Assembly (NCBI GenBank): GCA_002280565.1
Contig: NCEF01000004.1
Span: 1-64,000 of the forward strand
Length of the DNA: 64,000 bases
Origin: Sphingomonas sp. 32-66-10
Lineage (GTDB): Bacteria > Pseudomonadota > Alphaproteobacteria > Sphingomonadales > Sphingomonadaceae
Direction: 5' to 3'
The position numbers and the translations under genes were made by a program. Under the pieces are notes generated by a model that saw nothing but the letters and a program-made list of their open reading frames with translations, was not told where the DNA came from and searched no databases. This document shows positions 27,399 through 35,804 of this stretch, piece by piece (the first letter of the stretch is position 1; every line of letters starts with the position of its first letter).

Positions 27399-28553
27399 TC
27401 AAGCTCTGATGGGCACCAGCACGCTGCCCTCCATCAGGCGGCGCGCCGTTCGATAGGCGACCGCGTTGTTCGTTCGAAAACCCCCGTCGGCGGCAATCAC
27501 GTCGGCGGCCACCGGCACCACGCCCGAAGCGGTTCCGATCCGGAGATCGCCCTGACCGCGGGCGCTGTTTGCTAGGACATCATGTACGATTGTGCCGGGG
27601 ATGCGGGCAGCAACGGCGACGCACAATGCCCCGGTGAGGGGGACCGCGCGATGCGCCTGGCCCATCGAGATCATGCGCACGCAAAGATCGAGAGAGCCGG
27701 TATCCAGCGACGCGCCGTCCAGCGTGCGCATAGTGCGGGCCGGCGCGACCAATGCTATTTTGGGGCTGGATTGCGAGCCGTGGCTGACAGCCTCGGGCGT
27801 CGCGCCGAAGCCCATGCGAACCCCTGCCGCCGCGCGGATCGCTTCGAGAAGCGCCCGGCTGGCGAGATCGGCATCCAGCTCTTCCGGTAGCTCGGCCCCC
27901 GTCAGCCCCAGGTCGGCGGCGGCGACGAACACGCAAGGATTGGCGGCATCGACGAGCGAGGCCCGGATCGCGCCAATGCCGGGGATGTCGAGGTTATCCG
28001 ATGGCTGCCCGCTGGGCAGCAATCGACCGGTGCGGCTGCCGTCGGGATCGATGAATTCGAGCCTGATCGGCGCGCCGCCGAAGCTGAGGCCGGGGATCAC
28101 CAGCGCGCCATCGACCTGTGCCTTGCCGTCGCGGACGTGCGCGCGGATGATCTTGCCACTGTTCACAGCGTGGATACGCACGGTCGCCAGTTCGCCTGCG
28201 GCGGCGATCAGCCCTTCATCGACCGCAAATTGGCCTACCGCGGAGGCCAGGTTGCCGCAGGTCCCGCCATAATCGACCAGCGGGGCGCCGACCGAGACCT
28301 GGGCGAAGGTATAGTCGAGATCGGCGTCCTCGCGGGTCGGCGCGCCGATGATCACCGCTTTGGAAAGCGATGACAGGCCGCCGCCCATGCCGTCGAGCTG
28401 GCGTCCGTAGTTGTCTGGACTGCCGAGCGCGCGCAGGAAGATCGCATCCCGCGCCGACCGATCTTGCGGCAAATCGCAGGCGTGGAAGAACAACCCCTTG
28501 CTGGTGCCGCCGCGCATGAACACGGCGGGTATCGAGAGCATGCCCGCGGTCAT
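27399..28553 (-). CDS. PrpF-like isomerase/tautomerase
   Basis: A 384-residue protein of the PrpF/4-oxalomesaconate tautomerase family (diaminopimelate epimerase-like fold). It starts IPAVFMRGGTSKGLFF, has DYGGTCGNL with a candidate catalytic cysteine, and the closing part GTASGVVPV. Family members move double bonds in unsaturated tricarboxylates, for example 2-methyl-aconitate in propionate breakdown or 4-oxalomesaconate in gallate and protocatechuate cleavage. The start at 28553 follows a GAGAGTGG ribosome site and is seven bases after the VOC stop; a longer frame overlaps that gene. With VOC and hydrolase neighbours, a ring-cleavage role is plausible. Confidence 0.85.
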   Translation of the reverse strand: MTAGMLSIPAVFMRGGTSKGLFFHACDLPQDRSARDAIFLRALGSPDNYGRQLDGMGGGLSSLSKAVIIGAPTREDADLDYTFAQVSVGAPLVDYGGTCGNLASAVGQFAVDEGLIAAAGELATVRIHAVNSGKIIRAHVRDGKAQVDGALVIPGLSFGGAPIRLEFIDPDGSRTGRLLPSGQPSDNLDIPGIGAIRASLVDAANPCVFVAAADLGLTGAELPEELDADLASRALLEAIRAAAGVRMGFGATPEAVSHGSQSSPKIALVAPARTMRTLDGASLDTGSLDLCVRMISMGQAHRAVPLTGALCVAVAARIPGTIVHDVLANSARGQGDLRIGTASGVVPVAADVIAADGGFRTNNAVAYRTARRLMEGSVLVPIRA

Positions 28554-28560
28554 TCCACTC

Positions 28561-29103
28561 TCAAAGCGATGCCTCGCCCGCAAGCTTAGCCCGGCGTTCC
28601 GCGAACTTGGCGTCACGAAGCGCCAGGCCGGCATGCGCATCGGCCGCCAGCTGCGCCATCTTCTCGGCGCCCGCCGTCTGATAGGCCAGTTCAAGGCGGA
28701 TGCCGTTGGGATCGAAGAAATAGATCGAGTCGAAGATCTTGTGGTCGACGATGCCGAGCACCTCGATGCCATGCGCTTCCAGCCGCGCCTTTGCGACGGA
28801 GAGATCCTCGCGGGATGCGACGTTCATCGCCAGGTGATTGACCCAGGCCGGCGTCTTCGGGTCGGGCGTGTATCCGGTGTCGTCGAGCAGGTCGAAAAAG
28901 GCAAGGCAGCCGCCGTCCTGCATCCGGAAGAATATGTGGAAATAGGGATGATACTCGCCCGTCGAAGGAACATGGTCGTGATAGACGGTGTGCACCAGCG
29001 GCATGCCGAGAATGTCTTCGTAGAAGTGCCGCGTCTCTTCGGCATTCCGGCATCGATAGGCGAAATGGTGCAGCGACTGGACGGGGTTGGGGGTCGTCCT
29101 CAC
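28561..29103 (-). CDS. VOC family ring-cleavage/glyoxalase-fold protein, copy 2
   Basis: A 180-residue VOC protein with the N-terminal strand LHHFAYRCRNAEETRHFYED, the middle WVNHLAMNVASRED and the C-terminal strand FDPNGIRLELAYQ. The histidine of the first strand, the histidine in NHLAM and the glutamate in RLEL form the usual 2-His-1-Glu metal site, so extradiol-type activity is possible. It begins within the last bases of the hydrolase gene upstream (ATGA overlap) and is followed closely by the PrpF-like gene. It resembles the VOC protein at 34199. Confidence 0.85.
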   Translation of the reverse strand: MRTTPNPVQSLHHFAYRCRNAEETRHFYEDILGMPLVHTVYHDHVPSTGEYHPYFHIFFRMQDGGCLAFFDLLDDTGYTPDPKTPAWVNHLAMNVASREDLSVAKARLEAHGIEVLGIVDHKIFDSIYFFDPNGIRLELAYQTAGAEKMAQLAADAHAGLALRDAKFAERRAKLAGEASL

Positions 29104-30284
29104 GACTGGCTTGCCCCTTCCGCGCCGTCAGCCAGCCCCCACCGCTCCATCCACGATCGGATCGCCTTCACCGCCATCGGGAACCCCTCGGGCTGGTTGT
29201 AGAAATAGTGCGTCATGCCCTTGAGCGGGAAGAAGTCGACGAGATGGGCAGGCGCGGCATCGCGGATCGCGCGGCCATGGACCATCATCGTGCCCTGGTC
29301 TGCCGTCATCGGCATCATGCCGATCGGCACCGATACATGCGGGAGGTTCTTCAGGCTGTCGCCGTTCGAATGAGTCGGGCTCCAGGTGCTGAGCCAGCTG
29401 CGCAGCGTCGACATTCGCCCCATCGGGCCGGGCGCTTCGTTCGCGGCGCGCGCATCGCCCCAGATCGTGCCTACGGCGCGATCATCGGGGTCGATGGTCA
29501 GATCGAGGAAGCGAGGGTCGGCAACGGTGCGGTGCGTGATGAACGCGCGGTCGCGGATTCCTAATCCGGTGAGGCGCTTGAGTTCGGCGACAACGAAATC
29601 CTCGATGCGCTGGACGCGTGCCTTCTGCCTCAGACGATATTCCGCGAGCCAATCGCGATCATAAGGCGGTTCGCGCCCCGGAGCGTAGAGATCGTATTCC
29701 GGGTCCCGCCGATCGGGATCGCGCTCGTCGATCACCGACGGATCGATGAATTCCTGATAGAGCCGGCTGCGCGATGGGCTCGCCGCGATGAGCAGCAGCG
29801 CGTCGGCGGCCGCCAGCCGCGTCTTGGTAAGGTCGGGCGGATCGCCTGCGGGCGTGGCGGTGATCGTAGGGTTCTCGGCCTGGCGCTGGTAGAGGGAGAC
29901 CAGCGGTCCGCCGCCCGAAAAGCCGCACAGGATCACTTTCCGCCAGCCGTGATGCTCGCGCACCCAACGGATCGCCGCATCGATATCGAGCAGACAGTTC
30001 TCCAGGATGACGACGGCATCGTTGCCTGCATAGCGCGTGTTCAGGCCCAGGATGGGGATGCCCGACGTCGCAATGGGCTGCAACAAATGGTGCCCGTGAA
30101 AATTCGACATCGGATGGACCATGATGATCCCCGTCGTCGCGCGTGACCCGGCGATCCGGACGAGATTGCCGTACACGCGCGGATAGAGGCGCGCGATCCC
30201 CGAATGGAGTTCGAGACCGGATTGCATCGTGCCCGCCTCGATCGGGATAGCCTGAAGCAATTCTTCGAGCACGCTCTCTCCCAA
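29100..30284 (-). CDS. Alpha/beta hydrolase (paralogue B)
   Basis: A 394-residue serine hydrolase-like protein. The nucleophile elbow is GFSGGG; the strand TTGIIMVHPMSNFHGHH, the motif LGLNTRYAGNDAVV and the C-terminal GMTHYFYNQP (candidate histidine) align with paralogue A at 25020. Both also share DERDPDRRDPEYDLY-type and HRTVADPRFLD-type segments. It is the first gene of the minus-strand set hydrolase, VOC, PrpF-like, CoA transferase, hydrolase. A 94-base AT-rich divergent region lies upstream. The family is not well characterised, so an exact substrate cannot be given. Confidence 0.82.
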   Translation of the reverse strand: MGESVLEELLQAIPIEAGTMQSGLELHSGIARLYPRVYGNLVRIAGSRATTGIIMVHPMSNFHGHHLLQPIATSGIPILGLNTRYAGNDAVVILENCLLDIDAAIRWVREHHGWRKVILCGFSGGGPLVSLYQRQAENPTITATPAGDPPDLTKTRLAAADALLLIAASPSRSRLYQEFIDPSVIDERDPDRRDPEYDLYAPGREPPYDRDWLAEYRLRQKARVQRIEDFVVAELKRLTGLGIRDRAFITHRTVADPRFLDLTIDPDDRAVGTIWGDARAANEAPGPMGRMSTLRSWLSTWSPTHSNGDSLKNLPHVSVPIGMMPMTADQGTMMVHGRAIRDAAPAHLVDFFPLKGMTHYFYNQPEGFPMAVKAIRSWMERWGLADGAEGASQS

Positions 30285-30378
30285 GATTATGTATTGTTAA
30301 ATCGATTACACCTATGGGAGATTGCGCGACGATCGCAGTAGTGTCAAGCTCGCCTCCGGATCCGAACAGGAGTGACTG
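30285..30378. promoter_or_regulatory. AT-rich divergent promoter region
   Basis: This 94-base region separates the hydrolase-headed minus-strand operon from the crotonase gene on the plus strand. It includes GATTATGTATTGTTAAATCG and is flanked by CCCA...TGGG (30280-30318), clearly richer in A and T than the surrounding DNA. It is a likely promoter/operator, possibly for the IclR regulator encoded at 33223. No exact site is claimed. Confidence 0.35.
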
Positions 30379-31239
30379 ATGGCGGAGCGTTACGATCACA
30401 TTCTCTATGAGGTGCAAAATGAAGTCGCGCATATCGTCCTCAACCGCCCGGAGAAGCTGAACGCGCTTGGCATGGGGCCGGGGTCAAGCCGGGACGAGAT
30501 CGCGCGCGCGCTGACGATTGCCAGCGAGGACGAATCTATTGGTTGCGTGCTGATCCGGGCGGCCGGGCGTGCCTTTTGCGCGGGGGGCGATCTCAGCCGG
30601 ATCGGCGGCAAGATCGTGTCTGACACCGCACGCGACAATCAGATCTTCAACGAGAACGTAATCGGCTTCAACGAGGCGGTGCGCCGGGTGCGCAAGCCGG
30701 TGATCGCGGCCGTCCACGGCCTGTGCCTGGGGACGGCGATGGGCTTCGTTGCGCAATGCGATTTCGTGATCGCCGCGGACACCGCGCGGTTCGGATTGAT
30801 CGAGGGGCGCATCGGCCATCCCGGCGCTTCCGACCTCGTTCCCGTGATCGGAGCGGCTTGGACGAAATATCTGATCTTCACCGGCGAGATGATCGAGGCC
30901 TGGCGCGCCGAGCGCATCGGCCTGGTGCTTGCGGTCGAACCGGAGGCGTTGCTGATCGAGCGCGCGGTGGATCTTGCCGAGCGCTTAGCGCGGATGCCGC
31001 GCGAGGCGCTTCACCTCAACAAGGCCTGCATCGAAGGCGTGCTCGAAAGCAGCGGCCGCGCCGCGGGAAGGGTCGCCGGGCGCGCGCACGATGCGATCAC
31101 CAAGACGATGAGTTCGGTCGCGAAAGCCCCCGATGGGCGGTTTTTCGAGGATATCCTCCGCGCCGAAGGCATGGAGGGGCTGAAGGCGGCACGCGACGGG
31201 CAATATTCCACGCCGTGGCTGCCGGCATCCGGGAAGTAA
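30379..31239 (+). CDS. Crotonase-fold protein (first Glu missing)
   Basis: A 286-residue crotonase-superfamily protein starting MAERYDHILYEVQNEVAHIV. The oxyanion motif AFCAGGDLSRIGG is present. The first hydratase glutamate is replaced by glycine (TAMGFVAQCD), while the second is kept (LIEGRIG). That pattern suggests a reaction other than simple hydration, for example C-C bond hydrolysis, isomerisation or decarboxylation. An AGGAGTG ribosome site precedes ATG 30379. It is the only plus-strand gene in this part of the cluster. Confidence 0.85.
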   Translation: MAERYDHILYEVQNEVAHIVLNRPEKLNALGMGPGSSRDEIARALTIASEDESIGCVLIRAAGRAFCAGGDLSRIGGKIVSDTARDNQIFNENVIGFNEAVRRVRKPVIAAVHGLCLGTAMGFVAQCDFVIAADTARFGLIEGRIGHPGASDLVPVIGAAWTKYLIFTGEMIEAWRAERIGLVLAVEPEALLIERAVDLAERLARMPREALHLNKACIEGVLESSGRAAGRVAGRAHDAITKTMSSVAKAPDGRFFEDILRAEGMEGLKAARDGQYSTPWLPASGK

Positions 31240-31261
31240 GTACGAGTCAGGTAAGTACGCG

Positions 31262-32164
31262 TCAGGAAGGAAGCGTCGAGCGCTGGATCGACGCGTCCAG
31301 TTCCTCATACTCGCCATAGGCAAGGGTTTCGTAGAGTTCCGCTCGCGTCTGCATAGCGTTCAGCTGCGCGGCAGCGCTGCCGTCATGCGCCAGCGTGGCG
31401 TAAAGCGACTCCTGCGCGCGTGCCGCGACCCGCAGGGCGCTGACCGGCCAGATCACCATCCGGAACCCCATTTCGGCGAACTCGTCGGCGGTGAAGAAGG
31501 GCGTCTTGCCGAACTCGGTCATGTTGGCCAGCAACGGCGCCTGTACACGGGCCGCAAAGGTGCTGAACATCTCGGCGTCGTGCAGCGCCTCGGGGAAGAT
31601 CGCATCCGCCCCTGCGGCGCGGTAGAGATTGGCGCGGTCGATCGCCGCCTCCAGACCCTCCTGCGCGACGGCGTCGGTGCGCGCGACGATCACCATGTCG
31701 CGGCGGGCGCGGGCGGCCGCGGCGATCTTCGTGGCCATCTCGTGCGCATCGACGAGCTTCTTGTCGCTCAGATGGCCGCACTTTTTCGGGAGTATCTGGT
31801 CCTCGATCTGCACGGCTCCGGCGCCCGCTTCCTCGAACCGGCGGACCATGTGCATGGCATTGAGCGCCCCGCCGAAGCCGGTGTCGCCATCGACCAGCAT
31901 CGGCAGATCGGCTGCGTGGAAGCATTGCCGGATGTGGAAGCACAGATCGTCGATCGTCGTGATGCCGAGATCCGGAAGCCCCATCGCGGCCGACACCGCC
32001 GCGCCTGAGAGATACAGGGCTTCGAAACCGGCACGCCGGGCCTGGATCGCCGAGAGCCCGTTATAGACGCCCGGCATGCGAAGGATGCCGGGCTGTTCCA
32101 GCAGCACGCGGAAGCGCTGGCCCGCCGATATTGTTGAACGGTCGGCGGCAACCAGCGACACCAT
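31262..32164 (-). CDS. Methylisocitrate lyase/PEP mutase family (PrpB-like)
   Basis: A 300-residue (beta/alpha)8 barrel enzyme. The motifs PGVYNGLSAIQARRAGFE, YLSGAAVSAAMGLPDLG, VDGDTGFGG (metal-binding) and KKCGHL (catalytic cysteine loop) match isocitrate and methylisocitrate lyases. The cysteine means that lyase activity rather than phosphonomutase activity is likely. It would cleave a 2-methylisocitrate-like acid to pyruvate plus a dicarboxylate. It lies one base after the AcuI-like gene. There is no methylcitrate synthase or AcnD in the window, so a different hydroxy-dicarboxylate is possible. Confidence 0.86.
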   Translation of the reverse strand: MVSLVAADRSTISAGQRFRVLLEQPGILRMPGVYNGLSAIQARRAGFEALYLSGAAVSAAMGLPDLGITTIDDLCFHIRQCFHAADLPMLVDGDTGFGGALNAMHMVRRFEEAGAGAVQIEDQILPKKCGHLSDKKLVDAHEMATKIAAAARARRDMVIVARTDAVAQEGLEAAIDRANLYRAAGADAIFPEALHDAEMFSTFAARVQAPLLANMTEFGKTPFFTADEFAEMGFRMVIWPVSALRVAARAQESLYATLAHDGSAAAQLNAMQTRAELYETLAYGEYEELDASIQRSTLPS

Positions 32165-32165
32165 A

Positions 32166-33152
32166 TCAGCGCGTCACGTCGATCACGATCCGTCCGCGCG
32201 TCTGGCCGGCCAGGATTTGGGGCGCGAGTTCGGGGAGCCGGCTCATCGGCTCGACGGACGTGATGTTGGCAAGCAGGGCAGGGTCGAGATCCCGCGCGAG
32301 CCGCTGCCACGCGCGCTCGCGCTTGGCGAGGGGCGCCATGACCGAATCGACGCCAAGCAGCGCCACGCCGCGCAGGATGTGCGGAAGGACCGTGGCGGGA
32401 AGGTCCACGCCGCCGGCCAAGCCACAAGCCGCGACCGCGCCGCCATAGGCTGTCTGCGAAAGGACTGTCGCCAGCGTAGTGCTTCCGACTGAATCGACCG
32501 CGCCCGCCCAGCGTTCCTTCGCCAGCGGCGGCCCCTTCTCCTGCAATTCCTGGCGCGCCACAAAAGCGCTCGCGCCGAGGGAGGAGAGATATGCCTGCGT
32601 CTCGGCGCGCCCGGTGGAGGCCGTCACGCGGTAACCGGCTTTGGACAGCAGCGCGATGGCGACCGATCCGACGCCGCCGGCGGCACCCGTGACCAGCACT
32701 TCGCGTTCGTCCTTGTCGACGCCCCAATCCTCCAGCGCATCGACGCAGAGCGCGGCCGTGTAGCCGGCGGTGCCGATCGCCGCCGCCTGCTCCAGCGAAA
32801 GCGCCTCCGGCAGGCGGATCAGCCATTCCGGTTTCACGCGCTGGTAACGCGTGTATCCGCCCTGCTCGGTTTCTGACATGCCCCAGCCGTTCACTACGAC
32901 CTTGTCGCCCGGGGACCATTGCTGCGATCGGGATTCGACCACAGTGCCCGCAATGTCGATCCCGGCGATCATGGGCAGGCGCCGGGCGATCTTTTTGCCC
33001 AGCACGGCGAGACCGTCCTTGTAGTTCAGGCTCGAAAAGCTGACTTCGACCAGAACATCGTGGTCGGGAAGATCCACCAGCGTCAGGTCGCGCTCGCTCG
33101 TCACCTGCTTGCCATCAACGTCCTCGATCATCACGGCGCGGAATTTGGGCAT
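32166..33152 (-). CDS. AcuI-type MDR acrylyl-CoA reductase family
   Basis: A 328-residue NADPH-dependent MDR enzyme. It has the AcuI/YhdH family features FSSLNYKDGLAVLGK, IAGIDIAGTV, VNGWGMSETEQGGYTRYQRV and VLVTGAAGGVGSVAIALL. AcuI reduces acrylyl-CoA to propionyl-CoA. Its pairing with a PrpB-like lyase suggests a propionate-like branch. The gene is preceded by the IclR regulator gene on the same strand, 70 bases away, and begins the two-gene operon AcuI, PrpB-like. No structural zinc site is seen, as expected for the subfamily. Confidence 0.87.
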   Translation of the reverse strand: MPKFRAVMIEDVDGKQVTSERDLTLVDLPDHDVLVEVSFSSLNYKDGLAVLGKKIARRLPMIAGIDIAGTVVESRSQQWSPGDKVVVNGWGMSETEQGGYTRYQRVKPEWLIRLPEALSLEQAAAIGTAGYTAALCVDALEDWGVDKDEREVLVTGAAGGVGSVAIALLSKAGYRVTASTGRAETQAYLSSLGASAFVARQELQEKGPPLAKERWAGAVDSVGSTTLATVLSQTAYGGAVAACGLAGGVDLPATVLPHILRGVALLGVDSVMAPLAKRERAWQRLARDLDPALLANITSVEPMSRLPELAPQILAGQTRGRIVIDVTR

Positions 33153-33184
33153 CAGGTCCTCGCTATCAGCTTCGATCGGGGGTC

Positions 33185-33223
33185 AATTACGGATAGCGCA
33201 TCCGAATAGCAATATACGTAATT
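33185..33223. promoter_or_regulatory. Inverted repeat between IclR gene and acuI-like operon
   Basis: The heptamer AATTACG (33185-33191) is matched by its reverse complement CGTAATT (33217-33223) across 25 bases of AT-rich sequence. It lies upstream of the AcuI-like gene (start 33152) and just after the IclR gene. It is a plausible operator for the IclR-type regulator or part of a promoter. Confidence 0.3.
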
Positions 33224-34095
33224 CAATGAGCGGGGGGCGTTGTGGCCATCATCGATGTGAAGCCAAGTTCCGCTGAGAGATCCGCAGCAAATTTCCCCAG
33301 CGAGACTGCCACTGCACTGTCGGGAGAGGCATCGAGTTCACCAGCGGGGCCAAGGGTCGACAGTGCTGCGACCAGCACGCCGCGATGGTCGAATATCGGT
33401 GCAGAAAGCGCATTTACGGTGGGATTCAGTCCGCCTTCCGTCGTCCCGAGCCCAGCGTTGACGACAGCGTCAAACACCTTGTCGATTTCGAGTTCGGAGG
33501 ATGCGCGCCGCGACTCCTTGCCAACCAGTGCACCGACATCGCGGTCGATAAGCTTTTGCGTGAGCGCCCGTGGCAGCCAGGCACCAAAAACGAGCCCGGT
33601 GGCGGAGCTCAATATTGGCATGACCTCGCCGACGCGCGTGCCGATCGTGATCGGGCGACGTGCCTCTTCGACGGCAATGATCGTCGGCCCCTCATGGGCC
33701 CAAACCGCAAGCGCAACCGAAAATCCCAGCTCGGCGCAAATCAGCGGCAGGCGCGAGCCCCCGAGGCGGACGACATCGATCGACTGAATCGCGCGCAGGC
33801 CCATCAGGCGCGCCATGGGCCCCAATTTGTACCGGCCGGTCGCTTCATCGCGCTCCACAAGCTGCGATCGGATGAGGCTGACCATGTAGCGGTGGGCCTT
33901 CGCCGGCGGCATCCCGGCACTGGCGGCAAGCGTTTTAAGCATCGGCGGCGGGCTGTCGAAGGCATGCTCCATCAGCGCAGCCATCAGCCGCATGCCGATC
34001 TCGAGAGACTGGATACCGAGCTTTCCGTCCCCCGTGTTTGCGGACTGCAACTCCAACTCGGGAGCGTCGGGAACGGGTTTTGAACTTCGGGGCAA
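33223..34095 (-). CDS. IclR-family transcriptional regulator
   Basis: A 290-residue regulator with an N-terminal winged helix (IQSLEIGMRLMAAL and ASAGMPPAKAHRYMVSL) and a C-terminal ligand-binding domain (RLPLICAELGFSVALAVW, NALSAPIFDHRGVLVAALST). IclR proteins commonly control aromatic and other catabolic operons and respond to a pathway compound. It is the only classical transcription factor in the first 34 kb, so it is the best candidate to control the cluster. The gene is on the same strand as the AcuI-like and PrpB-like genes downstream. Confidence 0.9.
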   Translation of the reverse strand: MPRSSKPVPDAPELELQSANTGDGKLGIQSLEIGMRLMAALMEHAFDSPPPMLKTLAASAGMPPAKAHRYMVSLIRSQLVERDEATGRYKLGPMARLMGLRAIQSIDVVRLGGSRLPLICAELGFSVALAVWAHEGPTIIAVEEARRPITIGTRVGEVMPILSSATGLVFGAWLPRALTQKLIDRDVGALVGKESRRASSELEIDKVFDAVVNAGLGTTEGGLNPTVNALSAPIFDHRGVLVAALSTLGPAGELDASPDSAVAVSLGKFAADLSAELGFTSMMATTPPAH

Positions 34096-34198
34096 ACGGG
34101 CTGACCTCCCTGTGAAGATGGGATGCTAGGGCAAGGCTCCGGTCAAAGCCAAGTCTACCTAGGAAGGCGACTTGAAACCGCGATTCCCCGCCGTCCGC

Positions 34199-34831
34199 TT
34201 AGTGGTGCGCTCCGGGGCGAGACAATCGTCGTTCCTTGATCCAGGCAACGGCACTGTCGCTGCTGCCCTCCTTGGCGCTTCGCTCCTTCAGTTCCTGCCA
34301 TTTCGCGACGTCCTCGGCAGCCTGTGCGCCATGCAGCTTCCATTCGGGAACGACGTCCGCCGTCAGTTCGAGGCGGAGGCCGTTGGGGTCGCGGAAGTAG
34401 ATGCTGTAGATGATCCCGTGCTTCACGGGGCCGATATAGTCGATGCCCTCCGCGGTCAGGTGCCGGGCCCAGCCATCGACAGCCTCGACCGATCCAGCAT
34501 CCAGCGCGAGGTGATTGAAAATATCGTAAGCGGGATGCGATGGAGCCGGGGCAGGCGGCAGATCGAGGGATTCGAAAAACGCGATCGTCGACCCGTCGGC
34601 CATCTCGAAGAACAGATGGATATAAGGGAAGGGGTCGCCGGTCGACGGAATGGCATCATCGATGACGGAACTGATCAGCTTCATGCGCAGGACGCGCGTG
34701 TAGAAATCCACCGTCGCGCTTACGTCGTGCGTGACATAGGCCGTATGGTGCAACATCCGCGGCGGCCCGGTGTTCAGGGTATCCTGCTGGTTCCGCACCT
34801 TGCCCTCCGTCATCGCGTCCGAAATTGACAT
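34199..34831 (-). CDS. VOC family ring-cleavage/glyoxalase-fold protein, copy 3
   Basis: A 210-residue VOC protein with LHHTAYVTHDVSATVDFYTR, a central FNHLALDAGS and FRDPNGLRLELTAD. The histidine, histidine, glutamate set matches that of the VOC protein at 28561, with which it shares overall layout including a charged C-terminal tail. An earlier start is used here; MLHHTAYV lies internally at about residue 26 and could be the true start. It is the outermost gene of the catabolic region and is followed on its upstream side by about 970 bases without an intact gene. Confidence 0.82.
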   Translation of the reverse strand: MSISDAMTEGKVRNQQDTLNTGPPRMLHHTAYVTHDVSATVDFYTRVLRMKLISSVIDDAIPSTGDPFPYIHLFFEMADGSTIAFFESLDLPPAPAPSHPAYDIFNHLALDAGSVEAVDGWARHLTAEGIDYIGPVKHGIIYSIYFRDPNGLRLELTADVVPEWKLHGAQAAEDVAKWQELKERSAKEGSSDSAVAWIKERRLSRPGAHH

Positions 34832-35804
34832 CCGATTAGGCAGGGCCCAGTCGGCTATAATTAAACATTATCACTTTGTGCATCGTTATAGAGAATATAA
34901 GTGCGACGCCAGTCGATAAGTTCGATGTGCGCGGGCCTCATGGAACCGAGCCTGGGTCAATTGGCGAGGCCGCGCGGCAGGCAGGACGGGTGATCGGCGA
35001 CGATCACCAGCTTCTTCGCGCTGCATTTTGGCAATGTCGGCGGCGCCGGTGTGCGATGGGCTTATTCTGCTGGGGCTGGCCGGAGCGGTGATCTTTTACA
35101 CCGGGAACCTGTTGTGGGTCGAATGGCGCTGCAAGCGCGAGCGCAAGGCTGGAACCGTCGAATACGCCCGGCGGAAACGCCTCGCTTGTATAGGGCAGAC
35201 GAAGTCGGCCTGTCATCGGCCTGATCGCCATCAAAACGAGGCCAACACCGACTGGTGCCACATCACGTGCTCGTTTAGGATATAACGATCAAAGTCCTGC
35301 GGAAACGTGGGGTTTGGCCGGGTCATATCAGCGCGCGCAGAATCGTCACTTCGCCAAGAAAATGAAGAAAATCAGTAGAAAGCGCAGCGAGTTGTCGCCG
35401 CAGCCGAACCTGAAGGATATCCGGTTGCCGTTTTTCGTCGAACTGGGCTGAGGTGCGGAGCCGCAATTATTGCCCATAATCCGGTTTTATCAAAGACCAC
35501 TTAATTAGCGGGTGACCCACGCGAAATGCGGGGAACGACTGCTTTCGATCAGAGCCCGGGCAGGCGCGAGTGTCCGAAATTGGGCCGTCAACGGACTAGC
35601 AGCTTCTGGCATGACAACCTGATTAAGCGGTCACTAGTTGAACTGCCATCGGACCGCCCGGTCTTGGTACTCGCAGCCGCGTGACAGAAGTCGGCATGAC
35701 CAGCCTGCCCAGGTATTCGTTCGAGAAGTTCACCCTCGATACGCTTCCCTGCCAGCGCGCGGGTCGGTACTGGCTCCGGCAGGACGATCCGCTACGATGG
35801 CGCG
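34832..35804. other. Gene-poor, apparently decayed DNA at the island boundary
   Basis: About 970 bases with no convincing intact gene. The left end (34855-34905) is strongly AT-rich. At 35028-35190 there is a short coding-like piece with a membrane helix. From about 35200 to 35451 a frame without a start codon reads through about 80 codons to a TGA and has protein-like composition ending FFVELG. The right half (35460-35700) is non-coding by eye. This mixture suggests relics of lost genes at a junction between the catabolic cluster and the defence-like genes. Confidence 0.45.
35028..35190 (+). pseudogene. Possible fragment of a PepSY-associated membrane protein
   Basis: A short frame encodes a hydrophobic helix followed by basic residues: LILLGLAGAVIFYTGNLL then WVEWRCKRERKAG. 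This pattern resembles the last membrane segments of PepSY-associated transmembrane proteins found next to TonB-dependent receptors. The rest of such a gene is absent, and the frame continues into sequence that looks non-coding. It is best read as a gene remnant. Confidence is low because the match is short and judged by eye. Confidence 0.25.

Noticed and set aside
31262-32164. Phosphonopyruvate mutase
   Set aside because: The KKCGH cysteine loop fits isocitrate/methylisocitrate lyases rather than phosphonomutases.
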